The notes under the pieces were generated by a model, which saw only the letters and a list, made by a program, of their open reading frames with translations, was not told where the DNA came from and searched no databases. Shown here one piece after another: positions 54,568 to 61,158 of a DNA stretch of 64,000 bases. The first letter of the stretch is position 1; each line of letters starts with the position of its first letter. Origin of the DNA: Tolypothrix brevis GSE-NOS-MK-07-07A. GTDB taxonomy: Bacteria; Cyanobacteriota; Cyanobacteriia; Cyanobacteriales; Nostocaceae. The position numbers were made by a program, and so were the translations under genes. The DNA is taken from NCBI GenBank assembly GCA_019358985.1, contig JAHHIJ010000003.1:186001-250000 (forward strand), in the 5' to 3' direction.

Positions 54568-56394
54568 ATGCGTAACAGCAAATATAAACAAGTTGCGTCT
54601 GCAATCTTTTATCTTAGTATTGTATTTAACAGTCAATTAGTATCAGCCACCGTAAGATTACCTTTACGCACCAAAAAGGCAATGGTGGTTTCAGCTAATC
54701 CCTTAGGAAGCGAAGCCGGCTTAGAAATGTTACAAAAGAAAGGTAACGCAGTTGATGCCGCAGTTGCCACAACCTTTGCTATTTCTGTAGTAGAACCTTT
54801 TTCGGCAGGAATTGGTGGTGGCGGATTTTTGCTCATGCATTCAGCGCAAACTGGAGAGATGAAAGCCCTCGATTTTCGCGAACGCGCACCATTAAAAGCT
54901 ACCAAAAAGATGTACCTCGATGCTCAAGGTAAGGTGCGTCCAAATGTTAGTATTAACGGTTATTTGGCAGTAGCGACACCAGGAACAGTAGCGGGATTGT
55001 ATGAATTACATCGTCGTTATGGTAAACTACCTTGGCAAGAAGTTGTGAAACCTGCCATCGCTCTAGCGAAAAATGGCTTCATCCTCAGTCAACAACCTAC
55101 TTGGCGTTCTCTGCAAGCATATCCAGAACGCAAACAAGCAATTCTGGCTAACCCAGCAGCACGAGCAATTTTCACTCGCAACGGCGAATTTTATCAACCA
55201 GGGGAAAGGTTAGTACAGCGCGACTTAGGAAAAACTTTAGAAGCAATTGCCAAGAATCCCCAAGATTTTTATACCGGAAATATTGCGCGGGCGATCGCTT
55301 CCGACATGGCAAAAAATAATGGTTTAATTACACTCGAAGACTTAAAATCTTATAAACCAATTTGGCGCACACCAATTTGTGGTAACTTCCGCTCCTCTAA
55401 AATTTGCTCAATGCCACCACCTTCATCGGGAGGCGTTCACCTATTACAAATTTTAAACATTATTGGTGACACAGATTTAAAATCTTTGGGATGGCATCAC
55501 CCAGATGCTTTACACTTAATGACAGAAGCAATGAAAATTGCCTACGCTGATCGCTCTGTATATTTAGGCGATCCCGATTTTGTCAAAGTGCCTGTACAAC
55601 AACTTATCAGCCCAGCATACGCCAAAATGCGACGAGGGCAAATCACAATGGATCGCGCTAAACCCTCAACTGAAGTTAAGCCGGCAGAGATGGGGAAATG
55701 GGGAGTGGGGGAGACAAGGAAGACAAGAAAGACAAGGGAGACGAAAAGACAAACTCCCCCTGCCTCCTTATCCCCCTCATCCCCCTCATCCCCTCGTCTT
55801 CGCTACGAGGAGTCTCCGGAAACTACCCACATTAACGTTGTGGATGAACAGCGTAACGCGATTAGTTTGACTTTTACGGTAAACTATGCGTTTGGTTCTG
55901 GGGTGGTAGCGTCGGGAACTGGTATTTTGCTGAATGATGAAATGGATGATTTTGCAGCGGCACCGGGAGTACCGAATGCTTATGGTTTGGTGGGTAATGA
56001 AGCAAATGCGATCGCATCCCGCAAAACTCCTTTATCCAGCATGACTCCGACAATTATCACCGAAAATAATCGCCTCCGCATGGCAGTAGGTGCGGCGGGA
56101 GGTGCTACCATCATTACCCAAGTGCTGCAAATTATCCTGAATGTCTTAGAATACAAAATGGATGCAGGTGCGGCTGTTTCTGTCCCACGCATACATCATC
56201 AATGGCTTCCCGATGAGTTGCGAACCGAACCTTGGGGTTTAGATGCCGTGACTCTGCAAGAATTACGCCGTCGCGGACAAAATATTAAAGAAACTACTCC
56301 TTGGGGTAATGCTAATGCGATCGTTGTTACCCAAGATGGTACCTTGGAAGGAGCAGCCGATGCTCGTGGTGAAGGTTCCTCTAGAGGCTTTTGA
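54568..56394 (+). CDS. ggt: Gamma-glutamyltranspeptidase with an insertion at the processing site
   Basis: The 608-residue Ntn hydrolase has a signal peptide and GGT motifs: GSEAGLEMLQKKGNAVDAAV, GIGGGGFLLMH, and the small-subunit start TTHINVVDEQRNAISLT with nucleophile Thr419. The precursor must cut itself before this Thr. Just upstream, residues about 375-416 are an insertion rich in Lys, Arg, Thr, Ser and Pro (GETRKTRKTRETKRQ, LSPSSPSSPRLR), encoded by purine-rich repeats (55690-55817). GGT transfers or hydrolyses the glutamyl group of glutathione in the periplasm. Confidence 0.93.
   Translation: MRNSKYKQVASAIFYLSIVFNSQLVSATVRLPLRTKKAMVVSANPLGSEAGLEMLQKKGNAVDAAVATTFAISVVEPFSAGIGGGGFLLMHSAQTGEMKALDFRERAPLKATKKMYLDAQGKVRPNVSINGYLAVATPGTVAGLYELHRRYGKLPWQEVVKPAIALAKNGFILSQQPTWRSLQAYPERKQAILANPAARAIFTRNGEFYQPGERLVQRDLGKTLEAIAKNPQDFYTGNIARAIASDMAKNNGLITLEDLKSYKPIWRTPICGNFRSSKICSMPPPSSGGVHLLQILNIIGDTDLKSLGWHHPDALHLMTEAMKIAYADRSVYLGDPDFVKVPVQQLISPAYAKMRRGQITMDRAKPSTEVKPAEMGKWGVGETRKTRKTRETKRQTPPASLSPSSPSSPRLRYEESPETTHINVVDEQRNAISLTFTVNYAFGSGVVASGTGILLNDEMDDFAAAPGVPNAYGLVGNEANAIASRKTPLSSMTPTIITENNRLRMAVGAAGGATIITQVLQIILNVLEYKMDAGAAVSVPRIHHQWLPDELRTEPWGLDAVTLQELRRRGQNIKETTPWGNANAIVVTQDGTLEGAADARGEGSSRGF
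55690..55817. repeat. GA-rich/CT-rich repeat inserted in frame in ggt
   Basis: GGGGAGTGGGGGAGACAAGG, AGACAAGAAAGACAAGGGAG, then CCCCTCATCCCCCTCATCCC and CGTCTTCGCTACGAGG. The first and second halves are roughly complementary, so a long hairpin can form. The frame is kept. Confidence 0.8.
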
Positions 56395-56500
56395 AAAGTC
56401 AGCATAAAAAGAGTAGCATCTGTAACGCCAATTTATAATATTTTCTTTGCGTACCTCTGCGCCAAACTTCGCGTACCTTTGCGTTAAAAAAATCCAAAAC

Positions 56501-57271
56501 TTAAGTTAGTGCCTGCAAATGTTCAGCTAAAGTTTGAAGTAAAAGCGGTTGTTCTGATTGGATAAAAAAATGATCCCCACGGAACATCTGTAAATTATAA
56601 GAAGCTATGGTGTGCGATCGCCATGCTTTCAATTCTTCAAGACTAGCCTCTTCGTCTTCTAAGCCACCAAAAACAGTAATTGGACATTCAAGTGGCGGTT
56701 CCTGGGCGTAAACATAAGTTTCCAACATTGCAAAATCTGCCCGTAGTATAGGCATGAGCAGTTCCATCAATTCAGTATTCTGCAATACTGAATCCGGTGT
56801 ACCATTGAAACGGCGCAGTTCTTCAATGAACTCAGTGTCTGGTAGTGCATGAATAGGTGGCTTTGGTGACGGGATTTGAGGAGCGCGCCTAGCAGAAACA
56901 AATAGGTGAACTGGACTAAGATTATACTCTCTACGAAGTTGACGAGCAAGTTCAAAACTGACCAACCCACCGAGACTATGACCGAAGAAAGCGAATGGTT
57001 TGTCTAAATATGGGAGGAGGGCTGAAGTTAAAGTCGAAATCAAAGGTTGTAACCGTGAGAAAGGAGTTAACCTACTTTGGAGTCCCCGTCCAGGAAGTTC
57101 AATGGGACAAACTTCCACAGTGGTAGGTAGACTTGTTAGCCACCGGCGAAAAATGAGAGAACTAGCTCCTGCGTAGGGAAGGCAGAATAAACGCACCGAA
57201 GCATGAGGATTTGGATAGGGACAAGTAACGCAATTAAATATTTTTGTGGTTTGCATAGTCAAACTGTTCAC
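56501..57271 (-). CDS. Type II thioesterase (NRPS/PKS-associated)
   Basis: The 256-residue alpha/beta hydrolase has RLFCLPYAGASSLIFRRW, the nucleophile motif FFGHSLGGLVSFELAR, and the His in FRGDHFFI, which are the signatures of type II thioesterases of the GrsT/SrfAD group. These free stalled carrier-protein thioesters in non-ribosomal peptide or polyketide assembly. No such synthetase is in the window, so it is an orphan here or serves a distant cluster. An ATG five codons in (MQTTKIFNCVTC) is also plausible as start. Confidence 0.9.
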   Translation of the reverse strand: MNSLTMQTTKIFNCVTCPYPNPHASVRLFCLPYAGASSLIFRRWLTSLPTTVEVCPIELPGRGLQSRLTPFSRLQPLISTLTSALLPYLDKPFAFFGHSLGGLVSFELARQLRREYNLSPVHLFVSARRAPQIPSPKPPIHALPDTEFIEELRRFNGTPDSVLQNTELMELLMPILRADFAMLETYVYAQEPPLECPITVFGGLEDEEASLEELKAWRSHTIASYNLQMFRGDHFFIQSEQPLLLQTLAEHLQALT

Positions 57272-57771
57272 CTAATAGTTATTTTATGTGAGGTTGCGCT
57301 TTATCGCCCTGCGCGATCGCGATCCAGGTGTGAGATTCTGCTGGCTATACAACAAACAAAGCCCACGCTCACCTAGCCGAACGGCAACTTTGCCTAATCG
57401 CGAAGGTGGGCTAATCAGACGCATCCTAATATCTACAATATCGGGAGTTTTTGGCATCTATCTAAAGATAGAAAAATTACCTTTATTCTGATTAGTATTT
57501 AATAATCAAATTAGCTTCCAATCGCGGTATAGTCAGTAAAAGGGTGAAAATTAGATTTTCTCCATTTTCCAATTCCGGTTGGGAAATTCTTACTACTGCT
57601 GTTTATTTCAATTTCATATTAGATGAAATGCTCTGTTGTTAATTCTTTGCCACTTAGCAGGGAAATACTAGTACAGTTCGGCAGAAACAGCAGGTAAGAA
57701 GATCAGGAAAAAACTTAAGCTTGTCTACCAAAAGGATAAATCATAAAACTTGTCAACCAAAAGGATAAATC
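57272..57771. other. Intergenic region upstream of the small secreted protein
   Basis: About 500 bp. Contains a repeat with ends GCCCACGCTCACCT and AGGTGGGC (57361-57413) and, at the right edge, a 29-bp tandem duplication of the ribosome-binding region (57720-57777). No gene is seen. Confidence 0.5.
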
Positions 57772-57777
57772 ATGAAA
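57720..57777 (+). promoter_or_regulatory. Tandemly duplicated ribosome-binding/start region
   Basis: CTTGTCTACCAAAAGGATAA (57720-) and CTTGTCAACCAAAAGGATAA (57749-) are two copies of one 29-bp unit. Both contain AAAGGA. Copy one continues ATCATAAAA and copy two ATCATGAAA, so only the second has the ATG. The first may act as a standby ribosome site. Confidence 0.75.
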
Positions 57778-58083
57778 CGCCAAATTTCTCTTGTCATCGC
57801 TTTATTGGTATCATTTTTGTTGATGTTTAGTCCCATTGCCAGGGCTGAGGAGATGAAACCTCAGACTTTTAGCACATCCGAACCGGTTGAGCTAAAAGTT
57901 GTTGAAATCCCACAAGATAAAAACAAAGCAGATTCACCATCAGAAGTAAAGGGTGAAGCTCCGGCTATTGATAAACCGGGGTTATCAGCCAAGGGGTGCG
58001 TCATATGTCCAGATGGTCGCTGGGGACGTTGGGCGTATGCGGATAGTCTTGATTATCAAAGCTGCCTAGCAACTTGTAACTAA
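57772..58083 (+). CDS. Small secreted Cys-containing protein, function unknown
   Basis: The 103-residue precursor has a clear signal peptide (QISLVIALLVSFLLMFSPIA, cut after ARA at about 25). A Glu/Pro/Lys-rich linker follows, and a C-terminal part with four Cys (KGCVICPDGRWGRWAYADSL, YQSCLATCN), likely two disulfides. I do not recognise it. The layout (leader, linker, C-terminal four-Cys core) is like a small exported peptide; no exporter or modifying enzyme adjoins. Confidence 0.65.
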   Translation: MKRQISLVIALLVSFLLMFSPIARAEEMKPQTFSTSEPVELKVVEIPQDKNKADSPSEVKGEAPAIDKPGLSAKGCVICPDGRWGRWAYADSLDYQSCLATCN

Positions 58084-58111
58084 GTACAGCTTTGCGTAAA
58101 ATCCTAGTGTC

Positions 58112-58193
58112 TTTTTTTAACGCAAAGGGACGCAGAGTAAGCGCAGAGGGACGCAGAGTTTTTCTGAATTTAATTTGTTATGAACTTGTGCAA
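58112..58193. repeat. 82-bp dispersed repeat, copy 2
   Basis: Nearly identical to 45339-45420. It lies directly after the small secreted protein gene. Confidence 0.85.
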
Positions 58194-58311
58194 TGTTGTC
58201 CTAAGATAACTCACTCATAAATTAGGCATAAGCAGATAAGCAGTGTTTTAAGAAAGCTTTTGCCTAGTTAAATATAAACAGGTAATTTGTACTAAATTTG
58301 AGGTGTTGCTG

Positions 58312-58406
58312 AATTCAGGGCATGAAAATGATTTTGCGTGATTTCAAAGAGACGAAGCATGTGCAACGTCTCTACACCAAAATTCATACATCTAATCAGC
58401 AACGCC
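58312..58406. mobile_element. MITE-like element of the GGCGTTGC family
   Basis: Ends GGTGTTGCTG and CAGCAACGCC match as inverted repeats at nine of ten positions, as in 52005-52163. Flanks AAATTTGA and GAATTTTA agree at six of eight positions, which would fit an aged 8-bp duplication. A GAGACGAAGCATGTGCAACGTCTC hairpin lies inside (58350-58374). Confidence 0.6.
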
Positions 58407-58430
58407 GAATTTTAGTATTATAAAGGATTT

Positions 58431-60815
58431 ATGAGAAAGCAGACGAACTATTTCTGGATTGCTGGTTTAGGGTTTTTATGCTTTCTGACTAAAACCGATT
58501 TGATTCAGGCACAAATTACGTCAGATAGGACTTTATCTACTGAGGTTTTAACCCCCAATAATCTCGACTTTACTATTATTAATGGAAATAGAGTTGGAAA
58601 CAATCTTTTTCATAGTTTTGGAGAATTGTCTGTACCCACAGGTGGATCGGCTTTTTTTAGTAATGACTTGAATGTTCAAAATATTATTAGCCGGGTGACA
58701 GGTGGCTCAATCTCTAATATAGATGGCTTACTCAAAACCAACGGTTCTGCTAATCTTTTTCTGATTAATCCCAACGGTATTATCTTTGGTCAGAATGCCT
58801 CGTTAAACATTAATGGCTCTTTCGTGACTAGTACCGCGAATAATATCATATTTGCTGATGGCACACAATTTAGTGCTACTAATCTCCAAACACCACCACT
58901 ACTAACTGTAAGTGTTCCTATTGGTTTGCAATTTGGGCAAATTGCTCAACCAATTCAAATTGAGGGGTCTACACTACGAGTTATGCCTGGTAATACCTTA
59001 GCTATCTTAGGTGGTAATGTATTAGTCAAAGGTGGCAGATTGATTGCACCAGGAGGACGAGTTGACTTAGGGAGTGTTGCTTCTAACAGTTCCGTCAGCC
59101 TGAGTCCAATTTCCGAAGGCTGGGCATTTGGATATGAAGGAGTGCAGAATTTCCAAGATATTCAATTATCCCAAGCTTTGATTGGTATAAATGGTGAAGG
59201 CAATGGTGGTCTTCAGTTACGTGGCAGAGATATTGCCATCGCTGACAATTCACAAGTAACAGGGTTTACTCTGGGAAAGAAACCAGGTCAACCTCTGTCA
59301 ATCAAAGCATCTGAATCTGTAGAAGTAAGTAACGACAGCCAGTTACTTGGTGGGACTAGGCAAAACAGATTCGCGAGTGACATAAACATTGAAACGAAAC
59401 GGTTGATTGTCCGTGATGCTGGATCTATAGATGCGTCTACCTCTGGTTCTGGAGCGGGAGGGAACATAACAGTAAATGCTTCGGAATCTGTACAGTTACT
59501 GGGTAATGGATTTTCTACAAGCTTAGGGACTCAGAGTACCAGTCGTAACAGTGATGCTGGGAATGCTGGAACAGTGAATATTTCCACCGGTAAATTAATT
59601 ATCCGTGATGGAGGGCGAATATTAACTACTACCATTAGTTCAGGTAATGCTGGGACTTTGAGAATAGACGCCTCTGAATCTGTAGAAGCCAGCGGTATAT
59701 CCGTACTAGATAGGAATTTACCTAGTGGTTTGGTTGCTGAGACTAGAACCAGCACGGCATCGATCCCAGCGACTGGCAATGGGGGGGACTTAATAATCAA
59801 CACACAACGTTTGCTTGTCCAAAACGGTGGAAGCATCTCAACTGCTGCCATTAATGGTAGTAGAGGTCAGGCAGGGAGGTTAGATATAAATGCCTCGAAT
59901 TCTGTGACAGTTACTGGCACCGGCATCGATCGCAATGGTCAGATTGTTCGTAGTAATTTGTTAGCTGCAAGCGATGGTTTTGGTAGTGCTGGCGATTTAA
60001 GAATTAATACTAACAAATTGACTGTCCGAGATGGGGCAGCAATTAGTGTGGCTAGTACTGGCTTTGGGAATGCAGGCAACTTAGAGATTACCTCTGATGT
60101 GATATTGCTCGACAATCAAGGAAAACTCACGGCTGACACCAGAGCAGGAGAGGGAAATATCAACTTGCGCTCTCTTAATTTAATATTGCGCCGAGGCAGT
60201 GCTATCACTACCAACGCCACAGGCAATAATATCACAGGCGGCAACATCAACATCGATGCCAACAATGGTTTTATCGTTGCCTTTCCTGGGGAAAATAGCG
60301 ATATCAGTGCCAATTCTGTTGATTTTCGCGGCGGAAATGTAGCTATTGATGCCTCTGGTATTTTTGGTACTCAGTTCCGGAATGCACTTACTCTCGAAAG
60401 TGATATCACGGCTACTGGAGCAAATCCTTCCTTAAGTGGGAATGTGCAAATCAATACACCTGATCTAGATCCTACTCGTGGATTACTAAAACTATCCAGC
60501 GATTTTGCTGACCAAAGTCATTTAATTGCCCAAGATTGCCCAGCAAATCGAGGCGATGTATTTATAATCACCGGACGTGGGGGTTTACCACCTTTACCGA
60601 GTGAAGCACTGCGTAGTAATCAGACTGCAACCGTTAATTGGGTAACGGAGGGAGAGGGGGAGAGAATAACTAAAGTCAGTGACTCCAAGTTACCAAATCA
60701 AATTGTGCCTGCTACTGGTTGGGTAATTAACGACAAAGGGGATGTGACGTTGATCGCCTCTACTACTAAGACTACACCTGAAAGCTTAACTTCAACTACT
60801 TGTCCTGCATTGTAG
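58431..60815 (+). CDS. Filamentous haemagglutinin-type (TPS) secreted beta-helix protein
   Basis: The 794-residue protein has a signal peptide (YFWIAGLGFLCFLTKTD) and the haemagglutination activity/TPS domain (ITSDRTLSTEV, NLFHSFGELSVPTGGSAFF, FLINPNGIIFGQNASLNING). The rest is repetitive (SESVEVS, GNAGTVNIS, LIVRDGG), typical of a right-handed beta-helix. Such proteins leave the cell by two-partner secretion through a FhaC/ShlB pore, not found here. Cyanobacterial members are short, as here, and often stand beside CHAT genes, as the next gene does. Confidence 0.9.
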   Translation: MRKQTNYFWIAGLGFLCFLTKTDLIQAQITSDRTLSTEVLTPNNLDFTIINGNRVGNNLFHSFGELSVPTGGSAFFSNDLNVQNIISRVTGGSISNIDGLLKTNGSANLFLINPNGIIFGQNASLNINGSFVTSTANNIIFADGTQFSATNLQTPPLLTVSVPIGLQFGQIAQPIQIEGSTLRVMPGNTLAILGGNVLVKGGRLIAPGGRVDLGSVASNSSVSLSPISEGWAFGYEGVQNFQDIQLSQALIGINGEGNGGLQLRGRDIAIADNSQVTGFTLGKKPGQPLSIKASESVEVSNDSQLLGGTRQNRFASDINIETKRLIVRDAGSIDASTSGSGAGGNITVNASESVQLLGNGFSTSLGTQSTSRNSDAGNAGTVNISTGKLIIRDGGRILTTTISSGNAGTLRIDASESVEASGISVLDRNLPSGLVAETRTSTASIPATGNGGDLIINTQRLLVQNGGSISTAAINGSRGQAGRLDINASNSVTVTGTGIDRNGQIVRSNLLAASDGFGSAGDLRINTNKLTVRDGAAISVASTGFGNAGNLEITSDVILLDNQGKLTADTRAGEGNINLRSLNLILRRGSAITTNATGNNITGGNINIDANNGFIVAFPGENSDISANSVDFRGGNVAIDASGIFGTQFRNALTLESDITATGANPSLSGNVQINTPDLDPTRGLLKLSSDFADQSHLIAQDCPANRGDVFIITGRGGLPPLPSEALRSNQTATVNWVTEGEGERITKVSDSKLPNQIVPATGWVINDKGDVTLIASTTKTTPESLTSTTCPAL

Positions 60816-61158
60816 TGGCACTTGGGATTGCAATAGACTTCTTGAGTGGAAAAAAATGTAGAGACGTAGCACTGCTACGTCTCTCGCGCTTCTGGATAAC
60901 GCATATTTAGATCAGGTCGATGTCTCATATATATTACAATACGGTTGGTGTTAAGGATAATTGTAGGTTGGGTTGAAGGTCGTGAAACCCAACAAACCCC
61001 CCGAAAATGTTGGGTTTCGTTCCTCAACCCAACCTACGCAGTTTAAAGTTTTTGACGCTAACACCAAGCGTATTCATATATAGTAGACACCTCCAGAAAA
61101 GACGTAAAGACGTAGCAGTGCTACGTCTCTACATAATATGTAATCTACCGGAGATGAT
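60816..61158. other. Repeat-filled gap between haemagglutinin and CHAT genes
   Basis: About 340 bp: a GTAGAGACGTAGCACTGCTACG palindrome (about 60857-60885), a MITE (60937-61075), and a GTAAAGACGTAGCAGTGCTACG palindrome (about 61104-61132) that ends 27 bp before the CHAT start codon. GGAGATGAT precedes the ATG. Confidence 0.75.
60937..61075 (+). mobile_element. MITE (CAATACGGTTGGTGTTA variant) with near-perfect 10-bp target duplication
   Basis: Ends CAATACGGTTGGTGTTA and TAACACCAAGCGTATT are inverted repeats with one mismatch. Flanks ATATATATTA (60927-60936) and ATATATAGTA (61076-61085) agree at nine of ten positions. Inside is a large hairpin of GTAGGTTGGGTTGA and TCAACCCAACCTAC, a widespread cyanobacterial palindrome. 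Confidence 0.8.

Larger units (their letters stand above)
58084..58430. other. Repeat-filled gap upstream of the haemagglutinin gene
   Basis: About 350 bp. Contains the second copy of the 82-bp repeat and a GGTGTTGCTG...CAGCAACGCC element (58312-58406). No gene. Confidence 0.65.
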
